From Actinomadura parmotrematis (GTDB taxonomy: Bacteria; Actinomycetota; Actinomycetes; Streptosporangiales; Streptosporangiaceae), in NCBI RefSeq assembly GCF_019458805.1, contig NZ_JAIBOA010000030.1, forward strand, positions 26,437 through 90,436: 64,000 nt of DNA. The letters are read 5' to 3'. The position numbers and the translations under genes are program-made. Below the pieces are notes generated by a model. The model had not been told where the DNA came from. It did not search any database and worked only from the letters and a program-made list of their open reading frames with translations. Shown piece after piece: positions 34,268 to 43,934 of this stretch; position 1 is the stretch's first letter; the number at the start of each line of letters is the position of its first letter.

Positions 34268-35776
34268 TCAGATGGCGGGCTTGGTGGTGGAGTAGATCCA
34301 GGCGTTCCAGAAGGCGGTGAGGTCCTGCCCGGAGACCTGCTGCGACAGCGCGACGAACTGCTCGCTCGTGGCGTTGCCGTAGCGGTGCTGCTTATACCAG
34401 GTCCGCAGCAGGGTGAAGAACTTCTCGTCACCGATCTTCTCGCGCAGGAACTGCAGCGCCATGCCGCCGCCGCTGTAGACGCGCTGGTTGAACATGGTGT
34501 CGCGCTGGGGGTCGGCGGTCTTGACCGACCAGAACGGGTTGCCCGCCGGGTCGGGGTAGACGCGCGCGTTGTAGGTGAGGCGGGCCTGGTCGGCGACGGT
34601 GCGGCCGCCGTTCTTCTCGGCCCACCACCACTGCGCCCAGGTGGCGAAGCTCTCGTTCAGCCAGACGTCCTTCCAGCGCTGCGGGGAGACGGCGTCGCCG
34701 AACCACTGGTGGGCCAGCTCGTGCGCGATGGTGCCGGTGCTGCGGACGGCCGAGTAGACCGGCTTGCTCTGGGTCTCCAGGGAGAATCCGAGCGGCTGGT
34801 CGTTGTAGCGGGCGTCGTCGGCGATCGCGCCGGTCGTCTCGAACGGGTAGGCGCCGAAGGTGTCGTTCCACAGGTCGGTGGCCTGGGCGGTCGTGTCGTA
34901 GAAGAAGTCGACGGCGGTGGGCTGGGCGGCCAGCAGCGTCGGGTCGACCGCGACGTAGTTGTTCAGGCCGCCGGGCGTCCGGCCCTCCTTGACGGTCCAC
35001 TTGCCGATGTCGATGGTGGTCAGGTAGCTGGCCATCGGGCGGTTCTCGCGCCAGGTGAAGGTGTCGGACGGGGCCTTGGCGGCGCGGCGGCTGAAGGCCG
35101 TCACGCCCGTCCGCTTCCCGCCGGGCAGGCCGTTGGCGACGACGGTGAGGCCCTTCGGCACGGTCACCGTGTAGTCGTAGGTGGCCTTGTCCGAGGGGTG
35201 GTCGTTGACCGGGAACCAGGTGGAGGCGCCGTTCGGCTCGCCGCCGACGAACGCGCCGTCGGGGGTGTGCAGGAAGCCGTAGGGCGAGCCGAACACGATG
35301 GGGGAGCCGACGATCGTCTGCGGCACGCCGCCGTAAGCGATCTCGACGGTGAAGCGGCTGTTCTCGCGCAGCCCCTTGGCGGGGGTGATCACGAGCTCCT
35401 GGCCCTTGCGCGTGAACGACGCCCTCTTGCCGTTCACCTTCACCCGGGCGACGTCCATGCCCGACAGGTCCAGGTCGAAGCGCGACAGGTCCTGGGTGGC
35501 GCGGGCGGTGAGGGTGACGGTGCCGTCGAGCTGGTCGTAGTCGGGGTCGTAGGCCAGCTTCAGCGAGTAGTGCCGGGCGTCGTACCCGCCGTTGCCCTCC
35601 AGCGGGAAGTAGGCGTCGCCGACGCCTTCCGCGCCGGGCGTGTAGTGCGGGCGGGCGGCGGCGGACGCCGCCGGGGCCAGGGCGACCACGGTGACCGCGG
35701 CGAGCGCGATGGGGAGGGCACGGCCGGGGGCCGTGCCGAGGCGGAACGGTCGGTGCCGGGGGTGGCGCGTCGCCAT
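34268..35776 (-). CDS. Secreted M1-family zinc metallopeptidase (aminopeptidase N-like)
   Basis: A 502-residue exported peptidase. The signal peptide is at residues 1-40 (basic RHPRHRPFR, hydrophobic ALPIALAAVTVVALAPA, AxA end at ASAAA). An N-terminal beta domain precedes the thermolysin-like catalytic domain with zinc site HELAH (352-356) and Glu375 in NESFATW. The substrate-binding GAMEN motif is replaced by GFSLET, as in other short bacterial M1 enzymes, so exopeptidase specificity may be altered. It lacks the large C-terminal helical domain of full aminopeptidase N. It probably trims peptides outside the cell. The transcript ends at the hairpin 34215-34254. Confidence 0.93.
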   Translation of the reverse strand: MATRHPRHRPFRLGTAPGRALPIALAAVTVVALAPAASAAARPHYTPGAEGVGDAYFPLEGNGGYDARHYSLKLAYDPDYDQLDGTVTLTARATQDLSRFDLDLSGMDVARVKVNGKRASFTRKGQELVITPAKGLRENSRFTVEIAYGGVPQTIVGSPIVFGSPYGFLHTPDGAFVGGEPNGASTWFPVNDHPSDKATYDYTVTVPKGLTVVANGLPGGKRTGVTAFSRRAAKAPSDTFTWRENRPMASYLTTIDIGKWTVKEGRTPGGLNNYVAVDPTLLAAQPTAVDFFYDTTAQATDLWNDTFGAYPFETTGAIADDARYNDQPLGFSLETQSKPVYSAVRSTGTIAHELAHQWFGDAVSPQRWKDVWLNESFATWAQWWWAEKNGGRTVADQARLTYNARVYPDPAGNPFWSVKTADPQRDTMFNQRVYSGGGMALQFLREKIGDEKFFTLLRTWYKQHRYGNATSEQFVALSQQVSGQDLTAFWNAWIYSTTKPAI

Positions 35777-35934
35777 CTTCTCGATCCTCTCCCTTGAGGT
35801 GATCTTGCAGCATGTCCACGATGCAGCGGTTTGATCGATATGTCGAGAAGGTTCGCCGACTGTGGCCGCGCGGATGGCCGCGGATGGCCGCGGGCGGCGG
35901 GGGAGGCGGCCCGGGACCGGGCGCGGACGCGCGA

Positions 35935-35970
35935 AGGCCCCCGCCGAGGTGTAGGGATCGGCGGGGGCCT
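35935..35970 (-). terminator. Terminator downstream of isocitrate lyase
   Basis: A perfect 13-bp stem (AGGCCCCCGCCGA at 35935-35947 and its complement at 35958-35970, 10-nt loop), with a second small hairpin CCGGTCC/GGACCGG at about 35978-35993 before it in the direction of aceA transcription. Both lie in the 277-bp gap between aceA and the M1 gene; the remainder of the gap holds the M1 promoter region, with nothing else I can name. Confidence 0.85.
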
Positions 35971-36053
35971 CCGATGACCGGTCCGGGGACCGGCCGCCCT
36001 CAGTTCGAGCCTTGAGAGCTGAGGTTCACAGGGGACCTGCGGTCAGGGGGCGA

Positions 36054-37337
<1,284 letters not shown>

Positions 37338-37430
37338 GTTCTCGCCCTTCTGTGTCGTCCCCTGGGTGCTTGACCACGACTATGCCCCGATCGGGAAGCC
37401 GAAATGAACCGGCGAGTAACAGAAGAAGTG

Positions 37431-37448
37431 CGAAATTTCCGCTACGAT
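37431..37448 (+). promoter_or_regulatory. Palindrome and putative -10 element between aceA and its regulator
   Basis: GAAATTTC (37432-37439) is a perfect 8-bp palindrome inside the imperfect repeat GCGAAATTTCCGC. It is directly followed by TACGAT (37443-37448), a -10-like hexamer 6 nt before GTG 37455, which would give a leaderless transcript for the regulator. A site here could control both divergent genes. Confidence 0.55.
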
Positions 37449-37454
37449 GAAGCG

Positions 37455-38924
37455 GTGACGACCTTGCGGCCAGAAGAACCCCTCAACTTGACGAGTGACG
37501 TGGATCTCGTCACCTTCGGGCAGCGCCTGCGGCACCTGCGCCGGAGCCGCGGCATGACCCTCGCCGACCTCGGCGACCGCGTCGGCCGGGCGCCGAGCCA
37601 GCTCTCGCTGCTGGAGAACGGCCGCCGCGAGCCGAAGCTGTCGCTGCTGCAGGCGCTCGCCGGGGCGCTGGAGGTCCCGGTCGAGGAGCTGCTGCGCAAG
37701 CAGCCGCCGAGCCGCCGCGCCCAGCTGGAGATCGCCCTGGAGGAGGCCCAGCGCGACCCCCTCTACCGCACCCTCGGTCTGTCCCATCTGAAGGTCGGCA
37801 AACGGCTGCCGAACGAGGTCCTGGAGCACATCCTCGCCCTCTACGGCGAACTGCGGCGCAGCCGCACCAAGCCGACCGCGAGCCCGGAGGAGGCGCGCAA
37901 GGCCAACGCCGAGCTGCGCCGCCAGATGCACGAGCGCGGCAACTACTTCGGCGAGATCGAGAAGGTCGCCGCCCAGACCCTGGACGCCATCGGGTACCGC
38001 GGCAACGCCGTCTCCCAGGGCATGCTGATGACCCTCGTCGGGCACTTCGGGTTCAGCCTGCAGTACGTCCAGGACCTGCCGCGCTCGGTCCGCTCGGTCA
38101 CCGACCTGCGCAACCGCCGCATCTACCTGGAGCGCGAGCAGCTCGGCATGCACACCCCGCGCACCATCCTGCTCCAGACCCTCGGGCACATCGCGCTGGA
38201 CCACGACCAGCCCCGCGACTTCGCCGACTTCCTGCGCCAGCGGGTGGAGGCCAACTACTTCGGCGCCGCCATCCTCATGCCCGAGCGGGCCGTCGTCCCC
38301 TTCCTCCAGGAGGCCAAGAACGCCCGCGAGCTGTCGGTGGAGGACCTCGCCGACGTCTTCTCGGTGTCCTACGAGATGGCCGCGCACCGCTTCACCAACG
38401 TGGCGACCCACCACCTCGGCCTGAACCTGCACTTCACCAAGAACGACGAGAACGGCACCATCTACAAGGCCTACGCCAACGACGGCCTGGTCTTCCCCCA
38501 GGACGAGGACGGCGCGATCGAGGGCCAGCGGATGTGCCGCGAATGGGCGGGGCGGCACGTGTTCGGCGCCGAGGACCGCTTCTCGGTCTACTACCAGTAC
38601 ACCGACACCCCGACCGGCACCTACTGGTGCCTGTCCCACATCGACCCGAGCCACGAGCGCGACTTCGCCATCACCCTCGGCGTCCGGTTCGAGGACTCGC
38701 GCTGGTTCCGCGGCCGCGAGACCACCAACCGCGTCCGGTCGGCGTGCCCGGACGGCGACTGCTGCCAGCGGCCGCCGAAGGAGCTCGCCGAGCGCTGGGA
38801 GGGCATGGTCTGGCCGTCCGCGCGCGCCCACTCGCACGTCCTGTCGGTGCTGCCGCCCGGCGCGTTCCCCGGCGTGGACGACGCCGACGTCTACGCGTTC
38901 CTGGACCGGCACGCCGCGGGGTGA
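37455..38924 (+). CDS. ramB: RamB-like regulator: XRE HTH with degenerate ImmA/IrrE domain and DUF2083
   Basis: A protein of about 489 residues. The helix-turn-helix is near the N-terminus (MTLADLGDRVGRAPSQLSLLENGRREP). The middle is an ImmA/IrrE-type fold in which the zinc HExxH is degenerate (LGHIALDH), so it is probably a sensor, not a protease. The C-terminal domain is DUF2083-like with a CPDGDCC cluster and RWEGMVWPSAR. RamB regulates icl in Corynebacterium and Mycobacterium and lies beside it, which matches the divergent aceA here. GTG 37455 is preferred because a -10-like TACGAT ends 6 nt before it (leaderless); ATG 37404 in the same frame is an alternative. Confidence 0.88.
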   Translation: MTTLRPEEPLNLTSDVDLVTFGQRLRHLRRSRGMTLADLGDRVGRAPSQLSLLENGRREPKLSLLQALAGALEVPVEELLRKQPPSRRAQLEIALEEAQRDPLYRTLGLSHLKVGKRLPNEVLEHILALYGELRRSRTKPTASPEEARKANAELRRQMHERGNYFGEIEKVAAQTLDAIGYRGNAVSQGMLMTLVGHFGFSLQYVQDLPRSVRSVTDLRNRRIYLEREQLGMHTPRTILLQTLGHIALDHDQPRDFADFLRQRVEANYFGAAILMPERAVVPFLQEAKNARELSVEDLADVFSVSYEMAAHRFTNVATHHLGLNLHFTKNDENGTIYKAYANDGLVFPQDEDGAIEGQRMCREWAGRHVFGAEDRFSVYYQYTDTPTGTYWCLSHIDPSHERDFAITLGVRFEDSRWFRGRETTNRVRSACPDGDCCQRPPKELAERWEGMVWPSARAHSHVLSVLPPGAFPGVDDADVYAFLDRHAAG

Positions 38925-39084
38925 TCCGGAGGGCGGCGTGACGGCCGTGTTGTCGGGTTGTTAACTCTTCGGGTCGCGCGGTTCGGTTCGGCCCGGACGG
39001 TGAATGATCTGCGCTGACACGGCGTTCCCAGTAGACAGGGGGGCGCCCGGATCGGGGACGTCGCCCGAACGGGAGGGAGAACGC

Positions 39085-40062
39085 GTGCTGCCTGAGGTCG
39101 CCTCGTGGATGCGCCGCCGGACCAGTGCCGTCGCGGACTGGCCGCTGCGGAGCCTGCTCGAGAACAAGGGGTCGACGCGGATCAGCGTGGTGCTGCCCGC
39201 CCGGGACGAACAGGAGACCGTCGGCGCGATCGTGGGCGCGATCCGCCGCGACCTGGTGGACCGGGCGCCGCTGGTCGACGAGATCGTCGTGGTCGACTCG
39301 CGCTCCACCGACCGCACCGCCGAGGTGGCCGCCGCGGCGGGCGCCGACGTCGTCGTCCAGGACGAGGTGCTGCCCGAAGCCGGGCGGATGTCGGGCAAGG
39401 GCGAGGCGCTCTGGAAGGCGCTCTACGCCACCAGCGGGGACCTCGTGGTGTTCGTGGACGCCGACCTGCGCGACTTCTCCTCCGCCTACGTGACCGGGCT
39501 GCTCGGCCCGCTGCTCGCCGACCCCGCCGTCGCCTACGTCAAGGGCTGCTACGACCGGCCGCTGCTCACCGGCGACCGCCCCGCCGAGGGCGCGGGCGGC
39601 CGCGTCACCGAGCTGGTCGCCCGGCCGCTGATCAACCTGCACTGGCCGCAGCTGGCCGGGGTCATGCAGCCGCTCGGCGGCGAGTACGCCGGCCGCCGGT
39701 CGCTGCTGGAGCGGCTGCCGTTCGTCACCGGCTACGGCGTCGAGCTCGGCCTGCTGCTCGACGTCCACCGGGAGGCCGGCCTCGACGCGATCGCCCAGGT
39801 CGACCTCGGCCGCCGGGTGCACTCGCACCAGTCCACCGAGGCGCTCGGGCGGATGTCCGGCCAGATCATGCTGACCGCCTGGTCGCGGCTCCAGCGGCAC
39901 GGCCGGATGCTGCCGCTGGAGGAGCCCTCGACCGGGCTCGTGCAGTTCCGCCGCACCGCCGCCGGGCACGAGGTCCGCACCGGCGACGTCGCCGTGGGCG
40001 AGCGGCCCCCCATGGTCGAGGTCGCGGGGTACGCCACCGCGCGGCGGCCGCTGCTGTCCTGA
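39085..40062 (+). CDS. gpgS: Glucosyl-3-phosphoglycerate synthase
   Basis: A 325-residue GT81 glycosyltransferase that transfers glucose from a nucleotide sugar to 3-phosphoglycerate, the first step of glucosylglycerate and methylglucose lipopolysaccharide synthesis. Motifs: TRISVVLPARDEQETVGAIV, EIVVVDSRSTDRTA, GKGEALWKALYATSGDLVVF, the metal-binding VDADLRDF, and LPFVTGYGVELGLLLD. GTG 39085 follows GGGAGGGAGA; the longer frame to 39004 adds an unlikely 27 residues. No glucosylphosphoglycerate phosphatase gene adjoins it. A strong inverted-repeat region follows before the next gene. Confidence 0.93.
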   Translation: MLPEVASWMRRRTSAVADWPLRSLLENKGSTRISVVLPARDEQETVGAIVGAIRRDLVDRAPLVDEIVVVDSRSTDRTAEVAAAAGADVVVQDEVLPEAGRMSGKGEALWKALYATSGDLVVFVDADLRDFSSAYVTGLLGPLLADPAVAYVKGCYDRPLLTGDRPAEGAGGRVTELVARPLINLHWPQLAGVMQPLGGEYAGRRSLLERLPFVTGYGVELGLLLDVHREAGLDAIAQVDLGRRVHSHQSTEALGRMSGQIMLTAWSRLQRHGRMLPLEEPSTGLVQFRRTAAGHEVRTGDVAVGERPPMVEVAGYATARRPLLS

Positions 40063-40078
40063 GGCTTGCCCCTCTCCG

Positions 40079-40092
40079 GTGACACCTGTCAC
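40079..40092. promoter_or_regulatory. 14-bp palindrome GTGACA-CC-TGTCAC
   Basis: Perfect 6-bp arms around CC, 17 bp after the gpgS stop and immediately before the large inverted repeat at 40094. It resembles a dimeric-regulator site; no regulator can be assigned. Confidence 0.5.
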
Positions 40093-40093
40093 G

Positions 40094-40137
40094 GTGTTAC
40101 CAACGGTAGCACCCCGAGGTGCTACCGTTGGTAACAC
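40094..40137. promoter_or_regulatory. 20-bp perfect inverted repeat upstream of the acyl-CoA dehydrogenase
   Basis: Arms 40094-40113 and 40118-40137 are exact complements with a 4-nt loop. Each arm is itself a near-palindrome, GTGTTACC-AAC-GGTAGCAC (7 of 8 positions), so the element is best read as two adjacent operator sites in mirror order, 25 bp upstream of ATG 40163. As RNA it would also be a strong hairpin and may terminate gpgS transcription. Confidence 0.8.
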
Positions 40138-40162
40138 GACATATTGGAGAGAGGGTCAATAA

Positions 40163-41392
40163 ATGACGAGCACCGAGGCGACGCCCTTCTCGCTGGAGCT
40201 CAGCGAGGACGTGCGCGAGGTCCAGTCCTGGGTCCACGAGTTCGCCAAGGACGTGATCCGCCCCGCCGCCGAGGAGTGGGACGAGCGCGAGGAGACCCCC
40301 TGGCCGCTCATCCAGGAGGCGTCCAAGGTCGGGATCTACTCCCTGGACTTCTTCGCGACCCAGTGGATGGAGCCGACCGGCCTCGGCATCCCCGTCGCCT
40401 TCGAGGAGCTGTTCTGGGGCGACGCCGGCATCGGCCTGTCCATCGTCGGCACCGGCCTCGCGGCCGCCTCGGTCGCCGCCGTCGGCACCCCCGAGCAGAT
40501 CGCCGAGTGGGTCCCGCAGATGTTCGGCACCGCCGACGACGTCAAGCTCGGCGCGTTCTGCGCCTCCGAGCCCGACGCCGGCAGCGACGTCGGCTCCATC
40601 CGGGCCCGCGCCTCCTACGACGAGGCCGCCGGCGAGTGGGTGCTGAACGGCACCAAGACCTGGGCGACCAACGGCGGCATCGCCGACGTCCACGTGATCG
40701 TCGCCTCGGTGCACCCAGAGCTCGGCTCGCGCGGCCAGGCGTCCTTCATCGTGCCGCCGAACACCCCGGGCCTCCGGCAGGGGCAGAAGTTCAAGAAGCA
40801 CGGCATCCGCGCCTCGCACACCGCCGAGGTCATCCTCGACGACGTGCGCGTGCCCGCCGCCCTCATCATCGGCGGCAAGGACAAGTTCGACGAGCGCATC
40901 GCCCGCGTCCGCGAGGGGCAGCGCGCCAAGGGCCAGGCCGCGATGAAGACCTTCGAGACGACCCGCCCGACGGTCGGCGCGATGGCCCTCGGCGTCGCCC
41001 GCGCGGCCTACGACTACGCCCTGCAGTACGCGCGCGAGCGCGAGCAGTTCGGCCGCAAGATCGGCGACTTCCAGGCCGTGGCGTTCAAGCTGGCCGACAT
41101 GAAGTGCCAGTACGACGCGGCCCGCCTCATGGTGCACCGCGCCGCCTGGATGGCCCGCAACGGCAAGGAGTTCACCGCCGCCGAGGGCTCGATGGCCAAG
41201 CTCATGGCCTCCGAGGCCGCCGTCCGCATCACCGAGGAGGCCATCCAGATCCTCGGCGGCAACGGCTACACCCGCGAGTACCCCGTGGAGCGCATGCACC
41301 GCGACTCCAAGATCTTCACGATCTTCGAGGGCACCTCGGAGATCCAGCGCCTGGTCATCGGCCGCACCATCACCGGCCTCCCCGTCCGCTAG
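40163..41392 (+). CDS. Acyl-CoA dehydrogenase
   Basis: A 409-residue FAD enzyme. Visible are GAFCASEPDAGSDVGSIRAR (flavin site), GTKTWATNGGIADVHVIVAS, REREQFGRKIGDFQAVAFKL and ILGGNGYTREYPVERMHRD. The catalytic glutamate (about Glu389) lies in TIFEGTSEIQRLVIGRT. It resembles medium/short-chain or branched acyl-CoA dehydrogenases; the chain length cannot be fixed. It is expressed from behind a striking 44-bp operator-like element. Convergent with an APH-DUF6285 gene often found near acyl-CoA dehydrogenases. A GAGAGAGGG ribosome site precedes ATG 40163. Confidence 0.93.
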   Translation: MTSTEATPFSLELSEDVREVQSWVHEFAKDVIRPAAEEWDEREETPWPLIQEASKVGIYSLDFFATQWMEPTGLGIPVAFEELFWGDAGIGLSIVGTGLAAASVAAVGTPEQIAEWVPQMFGTADDVKLGAFCASEPDAGSDVGSIRARASYDEAAGEWVLNGTKTWATNGGIADVHVIVASVHPELGSRGQASFIVPPNTPGLRQGQKFKKHGIRASHTAEVILDDVRVPAALIIGGKDKFDERIARVREGQRAKGQAAMKTFETTRPTVGAMALGVARAAYDYALQYAREREQFGRKIGDFQAVAFKLADMKCQYDAARLMVHRAAWMARNGKEFTAAEGSMAKLMASEAAVRITEEAIQILGGNGYTREYPVERMHRDSKIFTIFEGTSEIQRLVIGRTITGLPVR

Positions 41393-41425
41393 CCCTCTCA
41401 CCAGCGGGAACGCCCCTCCCGAACC

Positions 41426-41478
41426 CGGCCCCGGCCGCGCCGTCCTCAGTGCCCCGAGCGACGCCGCGACCGGGGCCG
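41426..41478. terminator. Inverted repeat between convergent genes
   Basis: CGGCCCCGG (41426-41434) and its complement (41470-41478) enclose a 35-nt loop between the acyl-CoA dehydrogenase (ends 41392) and the phosphotransferase (ends 41488). Probably a shared terminator, though the loop is long. Confidence 0.55.
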
Positions 41479-41487
41479 AACCCTTCC

Positions 41488-42801
41488 CTAGGCGGGGAGG
41501 GAGAGGTGGCGGGGGTTGGCGACGGTGAGCTTGTCGATGACCGCGTCGCGGATGGCGGCGACGACGGCGTCGTCGCGGTGGTCCAGGGCGCCGGTGCGGA
41601 CGGCGCGGGCGAGGTCGGCGTCGGTGGCGCAGCCGAGGGGGGCCAGGCGGGCCTGGTGGGCGGCCCGGTGGGCGTCGCCGAGGAGGAGTTCGCGGCGGGC
41701 GATGCGGAGGGTGGAGGCGGCGACGCGGGACAGGAAGCGCAGCCGCTCGTCCTGCTGGTCGGCCTCCAGCAGGAACCGGCCGACGGCGTCGATGAGCTCG
41801 GCGGCGGCGGGGCGGTCGTGCGGGGGAGCGGGCGGGGACGGGGCGCCGTCGAGGGGGTCGGGGACGGTGACCGGGGACGTCAGACCGAGGGCGAGGAGCA
41901 GGTCGTGCTCCTGCTCGCAGACGCGCCGGCCGAGGGCGGCGTACTCGATGGAGGTGTCGGCGCCGCTCAGGTAGCGCTCGGCCTGGTGGCGGCAGAGGAC
42001 CGCCCAGCGCAGGGTGCCGTAGACCTCCCACCAGTGCAGTTCCTCGGGTGTGGGCGGGGTGCCGCCCGCGTCGGCGTAGCCCTTCAGGAGGTCCTCGCGG
42101 GAGCCGAAACCGCCCGCCGGGTGCGGGGAGCCGAACCGCCAGGCCTTGACGCAGAGCCAGCCGAGGTCCTCGGCCGGGTCGCCGAGGTGGGTGAGCTCCC
42201 AGTCGAGCACGCCGGCGACGCCGCCGGGGCCGATCATCAGGTTGCCGTTGCGGAAGTCGCCGTGCACGACGGTGCGGCGCCCCGACGGCGCCGGGCGGTG
42301 CTCGGCGAGGTGGCGGAGGGCGAGCTCGACGGCCGGGCGGGGCTCGTCGAACGCCTCGTAGTAGGCGGTGAGGGCGGTGAGCGGGTCGTCGTCCGGCAGG
42401 TCCGGGACGGGGGCCATGGTGTGCAGGCGGGCGAGGACGCCGCCGAGCTCGCGGGCGAGGCGCGGGCGGACGCCGGCGAACCGCTCGTCGCGCAGCAGCC
42501 GGCGCGGGATCGTCTCCCCGGCCAGCCGCTCCATGATCATGTAGGGGGCGCCGTCCAGCGCGTCGCCGTGGTCGACGAGGGCGGGGACGGGGACGCCCGC
42601 GGCGGCGGCCGAGGCGAGCAGCGCCGCCTCGCGGCCGAGCGCGGTGGGGTCGGGGGAGCCGGGCGGCTCGCGCCGCAGGACCAGCGGCCGGCCGTCCGCC
42701 TCGAACGCCCAGGTCTCCCGGCTCGCCCCGCCCGACAGGCGGTGCAGGTCCGTCACGGCCGCGGACAGCCGGGCGGCGAGCGCGGTGGCCAGGGAGCTCA
42801 T
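41488..42801 (-). CDS. Aminoglycoside-phosphotransferase-fold protein fused to a DUF6285-like domain
   Basis: A 437-residue protein. Residues 1-275 have the APH/kinase-like fold of the ACAD10/11 N-terminal type: RLSGGASRETWAFEADGRPLVLRR, the catalytic loop VVHGDFRNGNLMIG, and the metal motif GVLDWELTHLGDPAEDLGW. Residues 330-437 resemble DUF6285 (ELIDAVGRFLLEADQQDERLRFLSRVAASTLRIARREL). By analogy with ACAD10/11 it may phosphorylate 4-hydroxyacyl-CoA before dehydrogenation; that is inference. ATG 42801 overlaps the upstream NTF2-like gene by 4 bp. Convergent with the acyl-CoA dehydrogenase at 40163. Confidence 0.88.
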   Translation of the reverse strand: MSSLATALAARLSAAVTDLHRLSGGASRETWAFEADGRPLVLRREPPGSPDPTALGREAALLASAAAAGVPVPALVDHGDALDGAPYMIMERLAGETIPRRLLRDERFAGVRPRLARELGGVLARLHTMAPVPDLPDDDPLTALTAYYEAFDEPRPAVELALRHLAEHRPAPSGRRTVVHGDFRNGNLMIGPGGVAGVLDWELTHLGDPAEDLGWLCVKAWRFGSPHPAGGFGSREDLLKGYADAGGTPPTPEELHWWEVYGTLRWAVLCRHQAERYLSGADTSIEYAALGRRVCEQEHDLLLALGLTSPVTVPDPLDGAPSPPAPPHDRPAAAELIDAVGRFLLEADQQDERLRFLSRVAASTLRIARRELLLGDAHRAAHQARLAPLGCATDADLARAVRTGALDHRDDAVVAAIRDAVIDKLTVANPRHLSLPA

Positions 42802-43211
42802 GAGCGCGCGGCGAGCTGGGCGGCGACGAGGTCGCGCAGCGGGTCGGCGCCGCGGGTGTCGGCGTACTCCTCGATGCGCGCGATGCGGCCGGCGCCGTCC
42901 ACGGTGACGAACAGGCAGGCGGCCATCTCGATCCGGGTGCGCGCCTCGTCGCGCAGCGTGCCGCGCAGGACGTGCCGCTGCACGAAGCCGTCCGGCAGCG
43001 CGTCGCGGCGGACGTCCTCGTAGCGGAAGTCGTCCAGGTGCCGCGACAGCCAGCGCAGCGTCCGCAGGTTGTCCTCCACGCTCTGCTCGGCGCCGCCCGC
43101 CTCCGGACCGTTGTGCCAGATGAGCGCGTCCGGCGCGTAGAGAGAGCGCAGCGTCTCCACGTCGCCACCGGTGATGGCGGCCAGGAAGCGGTCGGCCAGT
43201 TCGTCGTGCAC
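42798..43211 (-). CDS. SnoaL/NTF2-like protein
   Basis: A 137-residue single-domain alpha+beta-barrel protein: MHDELADRFLAAITGGDVETLRSLYAPDALIWHNG at the N-terminus, with a curved sheet (DALPDGFVQRHVLRGTLRDEARTRIEMAACLFVTVDG, RIARIEEYADTRGADPL). SnoaL-like proteins act as isomerases, cyclases or ligand binders. GTG 43211 follows GAAGGAGACG. Its stop overlaps the start of the APH-DUF6285 gene (ATGA), so the pair is translationally coupled and probably acts on the same, unknown metabolite. Confidence 0.85.
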   Translation of the reverse strand: MHDELADRFLAAITGGDVETLRSLYAPDALIWHNGPEAGGAEQSVEDNLRTLRWLSRHLDDFRYEDVRRDALPDGFVQRHVLRGTLRDEARTRIEMAACLFVTVDGAGRIARIEEYADTRGADPLRDLVAAQLAARS

Positions 43212-43272
43212 GGGCGTCTCCTTCGGCAGGGGGCCGAGCCGATCGTCCCACGGCCGCCCGCCGCGTTCGCGG

Positions 43273-43854
43273 TCAGCCCAGGGCGATTTCGGCGAGGGTC
43301 CAGACGGCGAGGGCGGCCATGCAGAGGCCGCCGATGCGCTGGACGGTCTTCAGGGGCACCTTGCGGGCGATGAAGCGGCCCGCCAGCAGGGCGAGGGCCG
43401 AGACCGACATGAGGGCGAGCGCGGAGCCGATCGCGGTGGGCAGCCAGCCGTTGGTGGCGGCCAGGTTCGCGGTGGTGATCTGGGTGAGGTCGCCCCACTC
43501 GCTGATGAAGACGGCGGTGAAGGCGGTGCCGTAGACGGGCCAGAACCCCGTCACGGTACGGTCCGGCGCGTCATCGTCGTCGCCGCCCGAGCCGCGCAGC
43601 AGGACGACCGCGCCGAAGGCGAACAGCGCCGCCGAGACGAGCTTGACGAGCGTGCCCGGCAGCAGGCCGAGCAGGCTGCCGGCGCCGACGGCGAGCGCGA
43701 CGTGCACGAGGAACGCGGTGGAGGTGCCGAACCACACGTAGAGCGGCCGCATCCGGGTGCCCATGGCGAGGGAGGCGAACATCGTCTTGTCGGGGAGCTC
43801 GGCGAGGAAGATCAGCCCGAAGGCGGTGAGGATCGCCAGGGGGTCGAGGGACAT
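43273..43854 (-). CDS. TMEM165/GDT1-family cation transporter
   Basis: A 193-residue six-helix membrane protein with the two hallmark motifs of the family: LAELPDKTMF (helix 1, residues 18-27) and SEWGDLTQITTA (helix 4), which form the cation path. Family members export Mn2+ (MneA/Mnx) or exchange Ca2+ in bacteria, plants and yeast. Control by a yybP-ykoY riboswitch upstream (43935-44096) argues strongly for a manganese exporter here. ATG 43854 is preferred over an in-frame start at 43941, which would put part of the riboswitch hairpin inside the gene. Ends 61 bp before the NTF2-like gene start. Confidence 0.92.
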   Translation of the reverse strand: MSLDPLAILTAFGLIFLAELPDKTMFASLAMGTRMRPLYVWFGTSTAFLVHVALAVGAGSLLGLLPGTLVKLVSAALFAFGAVVLLRGSGGDDDDAPDRTVTGFWPVYGTAFTAVFISEWGDLTQITTANLAATNGWLPTAIGSALALMSVSALALLAGRFIARKVPLKTVQRIGGLCMAALAVWTLAEIALG

Positions 43855-43934
43855 GCGCGGTGCCTTCTGCCGGGGCCGGGCCGCGCGTTCCGGGCGTTCG
43901 CCGCGGGAGGGGCGGCGGGGACGGACCACTCGGC

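Noticed and set aside
43241..43272. Terminator between the GDT1 gene and the NTF2-like gene
   Set aside because: No convincing symmetric stem in the 61-bp gap.
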